A DNA stretch of 64,000 bases, from assembly GCA_002423435.1 (NCBI GenBank), contig DIWE01000042.1, positions 13,683 to 77,682 of the forward strand, given 5' to 3'. This DNA comes from Clostridiales bacterium UBA6114. GTDB taxonomy: Bacteria > Bacillota > Clostridia > Oscillospirales > Butyricicoccaceae. Under the pieces are notes generated by a model, which ran no database searches, was not told the origin of the DNA, and was given only the letters and a program-made list of their open reading frames with translations. The position numbers were made by a program, and so were the translations under genes. The first letter of the stretch is position 1. Every line of letters starts with the position of its first letter. Of the stretch, positions 17,239-25,174 are shown one piece after another.

Positions 17239-18093
17239 TTATTTTTGTTTCCGCGAGACATTCCATAGCGCAAGCGCATAAAACAAAACGGCGGTCGCGA
17301 CAAGGACGGCTATATTGAAGCCGGCGGTCGTCACAGTGTCGCCGAACCGGAAGTAAATCCCCATGCCCTGGCTGAAATTATCTATCGCTTCCTGAGGAGC
17401 GCCTGCAAACGAGACGGAGAGCGGGCGTTCCATCATCACCCGACGCAAAAGAGCGCCCGCGTGGGAGACCGGGAACACCTTGATGACGAGCTGGACCGGC
17501 GGCGGCAGCTGGCTGATCGGGATATATATCCCGGTTAAAAAACCAATCAGCGTCCCGATCACCGTGCACGCGGTCGCAAACGCGTTCTGGCTCCTGAAAA
17601 AGGACACCATGAAAAGGACCATGGCGTTTCCGGCGAACACGGAAAGCAGAATCAGGCCGAGCACCGCGGCGAGATCAAAGAGCGAAAGGAGCTCACCGCC
17701 GTTTGCAACGATGTAAATTTCGGCAAGAACCAGCGTGATTACGCTCATAATCACGCCGATTGCAAACGAGCTTATTACGTACCCGCCGACAAGGGACCGC
17801 CGTTTTAGGGGAGACGCCAGAAAATCCCTGAGCGTTTTATTTGATCTGTCCTCCACCATGACGCCGAAGGCGCCCATCGTGGTCGTGACGGACGTCACCG
17901 CCAAAAGCCCGGCCATAATCCAGCTGTCCATCAGAAAGCGGATGCCCGGCAGGCTTCCCATGCCCTGCGCGAAAACGTCGCCCAAAAACAAGACATACAG
18001 GCCGATAATGATAAAAACGGCGAGGAGCGAGAAAAAGACGGCGCTCCTGTCGCGGAAGAAAATCCTGATATTTCGCTTTGCGATCGAAATCAT
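17239..18093 (-). CDS. ABC-2 type permease (DrrB-like)
   Basis: A 284-residue, six-helix ABC-2 permease without the large external domain of the first exporter. It starts MISIAKRNIRIFFRDRSAVFFS and has the family segment VMVEDRSNKTLRDFLASPLK between helices 2 and 3. The start at 18093 overlaps the stop of the ATPase gene (ATGA), so the pair is coupled. Together they form a DrrAB-type exporter under TetR control; the substrate is not known. Confidence 0.9.
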   Translation of the reverse strand: MISIAKRNIRIFFRDRSAVFFSLLAVFIIIGLYVLFLGDVFAQGMGSLPGIRFLMDSWIMAGLLAVTSVTTTMGAFGVMVEDRSNKTLRDFLASPLKRRSLVGGYVISSFAIGVIMSVITLVLAEIYIVANGGELLSLFDLAAVLGLILLSVFAGNAMVLFMVSFFRSQNAFATACTVIGTLIGFLTGIYIPISQLPPPVQLVIKVFPVSHAGALLRRVMMERPLSVSFAGAPQEAIDNFSQGMGIYFRFGDTVTTAGFNIAVLVATAVLFYALALWNVSRKQK

Positions 18094-19004
18094 GACTCCC
18101 GGATCTCCTTTCCCGTGATGTTCAGGAACACATCGTCCATCGTCCCGCTCAAGATCTCGACGTTTTGTATATTGTCCTCGCACTCTTTTATGATCGGGAT
18201 CGCGTCGGTCGTCCGTTTCAGGAGGATCGTGAAAATACCGTTTTTTACCGTAAACGCGATCTGTTTCCCGTTTAACGTGCTTTTAAGCGCCTCTTCGTTT
18301 TCCGGCCTGATCCTTAAGGAGTCGAGGCTGTATTTTGCCTTGAGCTCGAACGGCGTGCCCGAGGCCGAGATCCGTCCATCGTCGATGATCGTGACATAAT
18401 CGGCAAGCGACGCCTCCTCCATATAGTGGGTCGTCAGAAAAACCGTCATGCCGCTTTTTTTCTGCATGTCCCGGATCGTGTCCCAAACGCTTTTGCGCGT
18501 CTGCGGGTCGAGCCCCGTCGTCGGCTCGTCCAGAAACAGAAGTTTCGGCGTGTTTACAAGCGCCCTCGCGATATCGGCGCGCCGCCTCTGCCCGCCGGAA
18601 AGCTTCCCGTACGAGCGGTCGGCAAAATCCGATACGCCCGCGGAGCTCAGTGCGGACATCGCCGCCGCCTTCAGCCGCTGCCCGGAAAGCCCGTAAAACG
18701 AGCCCCTTGTCGTCACGTTTTCCCGGACGGTCAAGAGCCTGTCGAGCACGCTGTCCTGAAACACGACCCCGATCGAGTTGCGGATCATCATGTCGCTTTT
18801 CCCGAGCTCGTTTCCGTCGATCGATACGCTGCCCCCGTCCGGCTTTAGAAGGGTGCACATGATGTCGATGGTGGTCGACTTCCCGGCGCCGTTCGGCCCC
18901 AGAAACGCGTAAAGCGTGCCCTTAGGCACGGAAAAATCGATTCCCCTGACCGCTTCGATCCTTCCGTACGATTTTTTAAGGCCCGACACCTCCACGATAT
19001 TCAT
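18090..19004 (-). CDS. ABC transporter ATP-binding protein (DrrA-like)
   Basis: A 304-residue ATPase with Walker A GPNGAGKS (residues 36-43), signature LSGGQRRR, Walker B LLFLDEPTTGLDP, and a C-terminal extension of about 80 residues typical of the DrrA group. It powers the six-helix permease encoded next. It follows the TetR gene on the same strand after 124 bp; no separate promoter is obvious in that gap, so tetR-ATPase-permease is probably one operon. Confidence 0.93.
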   Translation of the reverse strand: MNIVEVSGLKKSYGRIEAVRGIDFSVPKGTLYAFLGPNGAGKSTTIDIMCTLLKPDGGSVSIDGNELGKSDMMIRNSIGVVFQDSVLDRLLTVRENVTTRGSFYGLSGQRLKAAAMSALSSAGVSDFADRSYGKLSGGQRRRADIARALVNTPKLLFLDEPTTGLDPQTRKSVWDTIRDMQKKSGMTVFLTTHYMEEASLADYVTIIDDGRISASGTPFELKAKYSLDSLRIRPENEEALKSTLNGKQIAFTVKNGIFTILLKRTTDAIPIIKECEDNIQNVEILSGTMDDVFLNITGKEIRES

Positions 19005-19128
19005 AATATGATCATTCCTTTATCTTTGCCGTTTTTGCCGCAAGGCTGTCTGTTTTTACCAGATTAAACCTTTATGCTTCAAAAAGCAATCAAAAATACG
19101 TAAAGTTTCCGACTGCGTTTCAAGCCTT

Positions 19129-19806
19129 TTATTCGGATTGCTGCTTCTGACTATGGTCTGTTTGTAGGGGTGTTTTATACATGGCCTCCCGCAATATGCC
19201 GAGGTACGCATTCAGCTCATGTGCCGCGTCCGGCGTATGCTTCTTATCCGGCGCATCCCCGTCCGATGCCTCCCGGATTTTTTTATTTGAATAGCCTTCT
19301 ATCGTCCAGAAAATGATCTCGATCGCGCGTTCGGCGTCGAGGCCGTCCCGGAATTTGTCCCGGTCTATCCGCTCATATATTTTTTTCATGGCGGAAGTGT
19401 AAAAATCACGGTTTGTTTTCTGCAGATAGCCTTTTACCGCGTCGTCTTCCTCCCGCGCCGCGCTCAGGATAAAGCGAAAAATATCCGGATACTTTTTGAT
19501 CATCTGCATTTTTAAAAGGGCGATGCGGCCCCATTTTACAAACACGTCGTTTTCCATCTCGTCAATTTGCCCGAAATATTCCCTTGTCAGCATGCTCAGC
19601 GCATAATCGTAGAGAAAGAGATACAGCTCCCTCTTTGTCGAAAAGTAATGGAACAAAAGGCCTTTGGATATTCCGGCCGCCTTCACGATCGCGTTTGTCG
19701 ACGCTTCCGAATACCCCCTTTCCCCGAATTCGGCAAATGCCGCGTTTAAGATCTCGTTGCGTTTTTCCGCAGGCAGCCTTTGAAAGCTCTGAAAAATAAA
19801 GACCAT
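19129..19806 (-). CDS. TetR family regulator of the DrrAB-type exporter
   Basis: A 225-residue TetR protein with helix-turn-helix at about 12-58 (AFAEFGERGYSEASTNAIVK and AAGISKGLLFHYFSTKREL) and a C-terminal domain resembling those of multidrug-sensing members. It is first gene of the operon with the ABC exporter. Two identical 17-bp operators in opposite orientation lie just upstream, one covering the -35 box and one next to the start codon, which indicates tight autoregulation. Confidence 0.92.
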   Translation of the reverse strand: MVFIFQSFQRLPAEKRNEILNAAFAEFGERGYSEASTNAIVKAAGISKGLLFHYFSTKRELYLFLYDYALSMLTREYFGQIDEMENDVFVKWGRIALLKMQMIKKYPDIFRFILSAAREEDDAVKGYLQKTNRDFYTSAMKKIYERIDRDKFRDGLDAERAIEIIFWTIEGYSNKKIREASDGDAPDKKHTPDAAHELNAYLGILREAMYKTPLQTDHSQKQQSE

Positions 19807-19812
19807 CCCCCT

Positions 19813-19867
19813 TTGACCACTTAGGTCAATTTTCCTTTATCTTAGCATAGTTGACCTAAGTGGTCAA
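19813..19867 (-). promoter_or_regulatory. Promoter with two inverted TetR operators
   Basis: TTGACCACTTAGGTCAA (19813-19829) and its exact reverse complement TTGACCTAAGTGGTCAA (19851-19867) are separated by 21 bp. Each is itself an inverted repeat TTGACC-N5-GGTCAA. On the minus strand TTGACC (19867-19862), 17 bp and TAAGAT (19844-19839) form the promoter, so one operator covers the -35 box and the other the early transcribed region. Confidence 0.85.
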
Positions 19868-19901
19868 CTATGTATTTCCACGCTATAACAAATATGAAAC
19901 G

Positions 19902-19937
19902 AAAAAACGGGACTGCCCAAAACGAATGGGCAACCCC
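19902..19937 (-). terminator. Intrinsic terminator of the EamA-type gene
   Basis: On the minus strand an 11-bp stem with two G-U pairs (19937-19927 and 19919-19909), a 7-nt loop and a following T6 run (complement of 19902-19908). It ends the gene at 19963. Confidence 0.85.
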
Positions 19938-19962
19938 GCCTAAGCCAAAAACTACGTATATG

Positions 19963-20388
19963 TTATTGATAAATCAGAAAAAGTCCGGCGATGCAAAACG
20001 CAATGCCGATCAGCTGGGAGTATGACACATGCTCATGATATAAAAGCATCCCGACCGGGATCAGGAGCAGGGAAAGCACGATATAGGAGATCATCGGGCC
20101 CGTGCTCACATTCGCCCCCAAACGGTAGGCCATGATATATCCGAACTCGAGCCCGATGATCGCGATGCCAAGCGCGACGCTTGTCCAGTTTAGTTCACGC
20201 ACCGAGGCAATAAACCCTTTCTGCGGCCCGCTTAGAAAGAACAGGGCGACACTTGCGGCGAGAGCCGTCAGATATGTAACGGTCAGGGAAACAAGCGGAT
20301 TCGCATTTTGCGGCGTCGATTTCGCCACGATGTGATAAGCGACGTTTGACAAAATAACCAATGCAATCGGCCAGAAATACCCTGCCAT
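19963..20388 (-). CDS. Small EamA/DMT-family transporter
   Basis: A 141-residue membrane protein with four to five helices (about 5-20, 32-55, 68-90, 97-114, 122-140), equal to one EamA half-domain of the drug/metabolite transporter superfamily. The C-terminal helix pair carries the pattern PVGMLLYHEHVSYSQLIGIA, typical of EamA ends. Half-size members work as dimers. The start follows GGAGGGG by eight bases. It is monocistronic with its own terminator. The substrate cannot be inferred. Confidence 0.8.
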   Translation of the reverse strand: MAGYFWPIALVILSNVAYHIVAKSTPQNANPLVSLTVTYLTALAASVALFFLSGPQKGFIASVRELNWTSVALGIAIIGLEFGYIMAYRLGANVSTGPMISYIVLSLLLIPVGMLLYHEHVSYSQLIGIAFCIAGLFLIYQ

Positions 20389-20466
20389 GCTGCAAGCCCC
20401 TCCAGAAGACGGCGATTTTTCGCCGCCATTTACTATGATTTGCGCGGCTTTTGCCGCAACAAACCG

Positions 20467-21738
20467 TTATTTTACATATTCGAACTGGAAGCCGTAAATC
20501 GAAACGGTATCTCCCTCGCGGATGCCCATTTCCTCAAGCTTTTCGTATAATCCTGCGTTCCTGAGCACCCGGTCGAGGTACATCTTCGACTCATAATCGT
20601 TTAGGTTGACCGAGCCCAAAACCCTCTCAATCCAGGCGCCCCCGATTTCATAGACCCCGTTTTCCACCGCGATTTCAAAGGAGGGCTCCCGGTCGCTTTC
20701 CTCGGGCGGCGCGATATACTCCGGTTCGAAGATCGCGACCGGCGGCAGCTCCCGAAGCCTGTTCCAGACCGCGAAGACAAGCTCGGGCACGCCCGCTTTC
20801 GTCGCGGCGGAAATTTCATAAAGCGGAATATCCCGCTCCTTCGCGTAATTTTTCAGCTTCTCAAGAAGCGACGGGTCGTAAAGGATGTCCGTTTTGTTTG
20901 CGGCCAGGATCTGCGGCCTCGACGCGAGCGTCTCGCTGTAGCGCCCGAGCTCCCCGTTGATCGTCTCGACATCCGACACCGGGTCGCGCGCCTCGCTCCC
21001 CGACGCGTCCACCAGATGGATCAGAAGCCGGCAGCGGTCGATATGGCGCAGGAAATCGTGCCCGAGCCCCGCCCCCTCGGACGCGCCCTCGATAATTCCG
21101 GGGATGTCCGCGACGACAAAGGACGCGCCCTCCGAAACGGACACGACGCCGAGGTTCGGCGCGAGCGTCGTAAAATGATAATTTGCTATTTTCGGCTTTG
21201 CCGCCGATATGACGGACAAAAGCGTCGACTTGCCGACGTTCGGGAAACCCAAAAGGCCGACGTCGGCGAGGAGCTTCAGTTCCAGGATGATTTCCCGCTC
21301 CTCCCCCTCGAGCCCGACCTTGGCAAAACGCGGCGCCTGACGCGTCGGGGTCGCGAACCTGGCGTTTCCGAACCCGCCGTTTCCGCCTTTCGCCGCAATA
21401 TAAGGCTCGTCTTGCGACAGGTCCTTCATCAGCGCCATCGTTTCGGCGTCCCGGATCAATGTCCCGCGCGGCACCTTTATGAAAAGGTCGCTCCCGTCTT
21501 TTCCGGTGCACCTCTTTTTGCTGCCGTCGATGCCGTTTTGCGCCTCGTATTTCTTTTTGTAGCGAAAATCCATCAGCGTGCTCAAATTGTCGTCGACGAC
21601 AAAAACAATGTTTCCGCCGCGCCCGCCGTCGCCGCCGTCCGGCCCGCCCGCGGCGATATATTTTTCCCTGTGGAAGGAAACCGCGCCGTTGCCGCCGGCG
21701 CCGGCCTTGATTCTGATTTTTGCAACGTCGATGAACAT
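20467..21738 (-). CDS. obgE: GTPase ObgE/CgtA
   Basis: A 423-residue Obg GTPase needed for 50S ribosome assembly and stress control. Domains in order: Gly-rich Obg fold (1-158, with many Gly patches such as GGNGAVSF and GGPDGGDGGRGG), G domain with G1 GFPNVGKS (about 161), G3 DIPGII and G4 NKTD, and a C-terminal OCT domain (about 345-423) found in Firmicutes Obg. The start MFIDVAKIRIKAG at 21738 follows AAGGAG; a longer frame exists upstream without family support. It stands downstream of rplU-rpmA, the usual order, but 322 bp away from rpmA with a chain of hairpins between. Confidence 0.97.
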   Translation of the reverse strand: MFIDVAKIRIKAGAGGNGAVSFHREKYIAAGGPDGGDGGRGGNIVFVVDDNLSTLMDFRYKKKYEAQNGIDGSKKRCTGKDGSDLFIKVPRGTLIRDAETMALMKDLSQDEPYIAAKGGNGGFGNARFATPTRQAPRFAKVGLEGEEREIILELKLLADVGLLGFPNVGKSTLLSVISAAKPKIANYHFTTLAPNLGVVSVSEGASFVVADIPGIIEGASEGAGLGHDFLRHIDRCRLLIHLVDASGSEARDPVSDVETINGELGRYSETLASRPQILAANKTDILYDPSLLEKLKNYAKERDIPLYEISAATKAGVPELVFAVWNRLRELPPVAIFEPEYIAPPEESDREPSFEIAVENGVYEIGGAWIERVLGSVNLNDYESKMYLDRVLRNAGLYEKLEEMGIREGDTVSIYGFQFEYVK

Positions 21739-21823
21739 TTTCCGCCGCTCCTTATGCAAGTTAAAATCACAAATATCAGGTTGTAGACAAAGCTCGTTTT
21801 TTCGAAAAACCGATTAAAATCTC

Positions 21824-21943
21824 TTTTTGGGGAATTTATTTCCCCAAAAAAGCCCTTAACCCGCGCCAGACGGGCGCGAAACCGGGGTTACTCAAAGGGG
21901 TATTGGGTACCCCTTTGAAAGCGTGAAGACTTTGTCTTCACGC
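21824..21943. repeat. Chain of four hairpins in the rpmA-obgE gap
   Basis: The 322-bp gap 21739-22060 holds four consecutive inverted repeats: TTTTTGGGGAA/TTCCCCAAAAA (21824-21834, 21840-21850); CGCGCC/GGCGCG (21862-21867, 21873-21878) inside AACCC/GGGTT; TCAAAGGGGT/ACCCCTTTGA (21892-21901, 21909-21918); and GCGTGAAGAC/GTCTTCACGC (21921-21930, 21934-21943). The first has A/T-rich flanks and could terminate or attenuate transcription. The packing looks like a dispersed structured repeat. No coding sequence is seen. Confidence 0.7.
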
Positions 21944-22060
21944 TCTACAAATTTATCTTTCTAACAAAACGCACTGCGTATGCATGCCTTTTACATATCA
22001 GCGTCAAAAATAAAGAAATCCCGAACAACAACGTGCCCGGGATTTGAACTTACTATTTTC

Positions 22061-22321
22061 TTATTGGGCTTTGTCGTAAACCGAAACCTTCTTGCGGTCT
22101 TTCCCAAGCCGTTCAAACTTCACGTTGCCGTCAACCAGCGCAAACAGCGTATCGTCGCTGCCGCGTCCGACATTCGTACCCGGATGAATTTTTGTGCCGC
22201 GCTGCTTTACGAGAATATTCCCCGCGAGGACAAACTGCCCGTCGCCGCGCTTTACGCCCAGACGCTTGGACTCGGAATCGCGTCCGTTTTTGGTGGAACC
22301 AACACCCTTTTTATGTGCCAT
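22061..22321 (-). CDS. rpmA: 50S ribosomal protein L27
   Basis: An 86-residue L27, part of the peptidyl-transferase region of the large subunit. It starts directly MAHKKGVGSTKNGRDSES, with GGAGGTG six bases before the ATG and a TAG codon immediately upstream of it. Most Bacillota L27 have a short N-terminal extension (ending FF/FA) cut by the protease Prp; no such extension is possible here, and no prp gene lies between rplU and rpmA. Co-transcribed with rplU, 33 bp upstream. Confidence 0.97.
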   Translation of the reverse strand: MAHKKGVGSTKNGRDSESKRLGVKRGDGQFVLAGNILVKQRGTKIHPGTNVGRGSDDTLFALVDGNVKFERLGKDRKKVSVYDKAQ

Positions 22322-22354
22322 CTATTACACCTCCAAAGCAATACTCAAAAAACC

Positions 22355-22672
22355 TTACTGCGCCGCTTTTACGGCTTCGATCTGGACCTTTGTATACGGC
22401 TGCCTGTGCCCTTGGCGGCGGCGATAGTTTTTCTTGGATTTAAACTTAAAGACCATAATCTTTTTGCCCTTGCCGTTTTTCAGCACCTTGCCCGAAACCA
22501 AAGCGCCCGGAACATAGGGAGTTCCAAGCGACAGCCCGGCGCCCTCGCCGACAGCCAGCACCTTGTCGAACGAAATCGAATCCCCGTCATTAAGCTCCAG
22601 CTTTTCAACGAAGATCACGTCGCCCTCCTTGACGCGGTACTGTTTACCGCCGGTTTCAATAATCGCGTACAT
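22355..22672 (-). CDS. rplU: 50S ribosomal protein L21
   Basis: A 105-residue L21 (MYAIIETGGKQYRVKEGD at the N-terminus, KKNYRRRQGHRQPYTKV near the C-terminus). It binds 23S rRNA. The start at 22672 follows GAGAGG; the frame extends upstream but without homology. First gene of the rplU-rpmA(-obgE) unit, with a consensus promoter about 105 bp upstream. The leader of about 95 nt (22673-22770) may hold an L21-type autoregulatory structure, which I could not confirm. Confidence 0.97.
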   Translation of the reverse strand: MYAIIETGGKQYRVKEGDVIFVEKLELNDGDSISFDKVLAVGEGAGLSLGTPYVPGALVSGKVLKNGKGKKIMVFKFKSKKNYRRRQGHRQPYTKVQIEAVKAAQ

Positions 22673-22775
22673 TTTTCTGCCTCTCTTCCAATTCAGAGTC
22701 ACGCTCGGTATCAGGCGGGGAAATTCCCTCTTTTTCGACCCCAAACTGGGCTGCCTGTACGATGCGGCTTTTGGT

Positions 22776-22804
22776 AGTATATCATTTTAAGCGATAGATG
22801 TCAA
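22776..22804 (-). promoter_or_regulatory. Promoter of rplU-rpmA
   Basis: On the minus strand TTGACA (22804-22799), a 17-bp spacer and TATACT (22781-22776) form a near-perfect sigma-A promoter with a leader of about 95 nt before rplU. Confidence 0.8.
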
Positions 22805-22867
22805 CGGTTTTATCCCGTTTCACATCCTTTAAGCCGCCCTGATTTGCTTTCCTGAGGCGCGGACCGC

Positions 22868-23887
22868 TCAGGCGCCGTCGCTTTTATTATCATCGTCTTC
22901 CGCCTCGGCCTCCGCTTCCGGTTCGGCCTCCGACGTTTCCTGCCCGTCTTTCTGCATGCTCTCCTCGGGTTCGTTCTTAAGCTCCGGGATTGCCTGCGGA
23001 AGGTCGTCTCCCGTTTCCTCCGCCGAATCCGGCGGCGGGGCTGCGTCTGAAAGGGCGCCGTCTTCGTCTTTTGCCCGGCGCAGCTTTACGCGTTTGTAAA
23101 TCAGAAGCGAAAGGGCGGCGGCAACCGACAAAAACGCCAGAAACCGGTCGATTCGGAAATCCGTCCCGAATACCGTCAGTATGTAGTTTGAGTCGCGCAT
23201 CCCCTCCATGATCCCGCGCCCGAGGCCGTACCACATCAGATAGAAAAGGAAAATTTCGCCGGGAAACGCGCGCTTTTTCGAGCGGAAATGCAAAAGGACA
23301 AAGCCCGCGATGTTCCAGAGCGACTCATATAAAAACAAAGGGTGCACCGACAGCCGGATCGACGGGTCGTTGGGGTTTGTGAGCACCATGCGCAAAAAGT
23401 TAGAGGTCTCCCGGCCAAACACCTCGCGGTTGAAAAAATTCCCCCATCTGCCCACGGCCTGTCCGATCAGAAGCCCCAGGGCGGTCAGGTCGAGGAGGTT
23501 GCCGACCTTGATTTTCCTGACCCTGCAATAGATGAGCGAAACCGTGACGGCGCCGATGACGCCGCCGTAAATCGCAAGTCCGCCCTCCCAGATGTAAAAG
23601 ATCTTGACCAGATTATCAATATAATCCGCAAGGTCGAAAAGGACGTAAAAAAGCCGCGCGCAAAGGATGGCGACCGGCGTCGCGATTAAAAGCGCGTCTA
23701 GGAAATTGTCCTCGCTCAGGTCAAATTCATTTACGCGCCTTAAGGCATAGAGCGCCGCCAGCAAAAACCCGGCCGCGATCAGGACGCCGTACCACCTGAT
23801 CGGCGTCCCGAAGACATAGGGGCTTATAAAGCCCAAATCGATTCCGAGCCCAGGAAACGAAATGCCGTACTGGTCCATTGTAACCAA
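22868..23887 (-). CDS. lgt: Prolipoprotein diacylglyceryl transferase with acidic C-terminal tail
   Basis: A 339-residue Lgt, which moves diacylglycerol from phosphatidylglycerol to the lipobox cysteine of prolipoproteins. Seven helices are visible, with GGLAIYGG and the family signature GRWGNFFNREVFG (about residues 144-156) holding the essential Arg/Asn. The catalytic core ends near residue 265. The last 70 or so residues are a hydrophilic, Glu/Asp/Ala-rich tail with no counterpart in typical Lgt. The start is TTG at 23887 (GGAG 11 bases before) or the in-frame ATG at 23878. It lies 15 bp after the M16 peptidase genes, so is probably co-transcribed. Lipoproteins DctP and HlyD in this window are its likely clients. 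Confidence 0.95.
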   Translation of the reverse strand: MVTMDQYGISFPGLGIDLGFISPYVFGTPIRWYGVLIAAGFLLAALYALRRVNEFDLSEDNFLDALLIATPVAILCARLFYVLFDLADYIDNLVKIFYIWEGGLAIYGGVIGAVTVSLIYCRVRKIKVGNLLDLTALGLLIGQAVGRWGNFFNREVFGRETSNFLRMVLTNPNDPSIRLSVHPLFLYESLWNIAGFVLLHFRSKKRAFPGEIFLFYLMWYGLGRGIMEGMRDSNYILTVFGTDFRIDRFLAFLSVAAALSLLIYKRVKLRRAKDEDGALSDAAPPPDSAEETGDDLPQAIPELKNEPEESMQKDGQETSEAEPEAEAEAEDDDNKSDGA

Positions 23888-23902
23888 TGTAAACCCATCT
23901 CC

Positions 23903-25174
23903 TTACTTATTCGGATGAATCACGGACATCGCGGAAGCTTCCTCCGTTATCACCCGGTCGATAAACGACGCGACATCGTCTTTCGAAATGCTCTCGAACA
24001 CCTCGGGAAAATCGAGGAAAAACGCCCCGCCGAAAAAGGCGGACGTCTGCGCCACGCAAAGGGCGTCGGGCGAGTCGAGCGTGCGGATCTTAAGGCCCAG
24101 AGCCGCCTTTTTGATCCCCGCGAAAAGCGCGTCGTCGATCCCCTCCGTCCGTATCCGTTTGGCTTCCTCCAAGACGGCCGAAAGCACCTTTTCCGGCTCG
24201 CGGCTCTCTCCCCCCGCCATCCAGACGGCGGCTTTCGGGAACAGGCTGTAGCCCCATTCAAAGGTGCGGTTTATGAGCCCGCCCGAATAGAGGGATGCGT
24301 AGAGCTTTGACGAGGTGCCGAGGAGGTACTCCGCCGCAAGCTCGCCCAAAAGCTCGTTGCGAAACCGTTCCTTCGAGGGCTCCGGCGGAACAGTCTTAAA
24401 GCCGAGCATAAACATCGGCATGGAAAGCGCCATGCGCAGTTCTTTTCTGGGGGAATCAGCCTGCGGCGCCTCGTCGCCGTAAATCCGTTCGGCGATGACC
24501 TGGTTTTCCTTTTTCGTGAGGCGCTCGGCCGTCTCAATGATCTGCTCCATCGACTGGTCGCCCGCGCAGACGAGCACCATGTTCGACGGGCTGTAAAACG
24601 CGCGGTGGCAGCCGTATAAAATCTCCGGCGTGATCCTGGAGATGCTTTCGACGGTTCCGATGATCGAATTGCGGGCGGTATGGTTTGCAAAAAGCCCCTC
24701 AAACAACAGATTGTACGACCGCCACGACGGCGTGTCCTCGACCATGCCGATCTCCTGCGCGATGATGCCCTGCTCCTTGTCCACGCTCTCCTTCGTAAAA
24801 TACGGGTTTGAAACAAAATCCAGAAGGATTTCGAGATTCTCGTTGAAATGGTCGGTCGATTCAAAATGATACGCCGTCATCGTGTGGCTGGTAAACGCGT
24901 TGGGCGACGCGCCCGTCTGCGCAAACTTGTTCAGCGCGTTTCCGTCCGGCTGGTCAAAAAGCTTGTGCTCCAGAAAATGCGCGACGCCTCCGGGCGACTC
25001 CACCGTCTCGCCGTTTAGGACGAACTTCGAATCGACGGAGCCGTAATTCGTCGCAATCACCGCAAAGCTTTTATTGTAATTTTTCTTTGGAAAAAAATAA
25101 ATGGAAAGACCGTTTGAAAGACGCCTGTACATCGCTTCCTGATTCAAACGCTTGGAAACAAAACGTTCAGTCAC
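23903..25174 (-). CDS. yfmH: M16 metallopeptidase, YfmH type (catalytic member)
   Basis: A 423-residue M16 peptidase with the inverted zinc motif HFLEH (residues 66-70) and the downstream Glu expected about 77 residues later (region EQGIIAQEIGM). It is the active partner of the non-catalytic M16 protein encoded just upstream, with an 8-bp gene overlap. In Bacillota the pair YfmF/YfmH is annotated in connection with EF-P 5-aminopentanol modification; the proteolytic substrate is unknown. Cytoplasmic, no signal peptide. Confidence 0.92.
   Translation of the reverse strand: MTERFVSKRLNQEAMYRRLSNGLSIYFFPKKNYNKSFAVIATNYGSVDSKFVLNGETVESPGGVAHFLEHKLFDQPDGNALNKFAQTGASPNAFTSHTMTAYHFESTDHFNENLEILLDFVSNPYFTKESVDKEQGIIAQEIGMVEDTPSWRSYNLLFEGLFANHTARNSIIGTVESISRITPEILYGCHRAFYSPSNMVLVCAGDQSMEQIIETAERLTKKENQVIAERIYGDEAPQADSPRKELRMALSMPMFMLGFKTVPPEPSKERFRNELLGELAAEYLLGTSSKLYASLYSGGLINRTFEWGYSLFPKAAVWMAGGESREPEKVLSAVLEEAKRIRTEGIDDALFAGIKKAALGLKIRTLDSPDALCVAQTSAFFGGAFFLDFPEVFESISKDDVASFIDRVITEEASAMSVIHPNK

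Noticed and set aside
22673..22775. L21 leader RNA
   Set aside because: The leader length fits, but I could not find the conserved structure by eye. An Infernal search with the Rfam model would decide.
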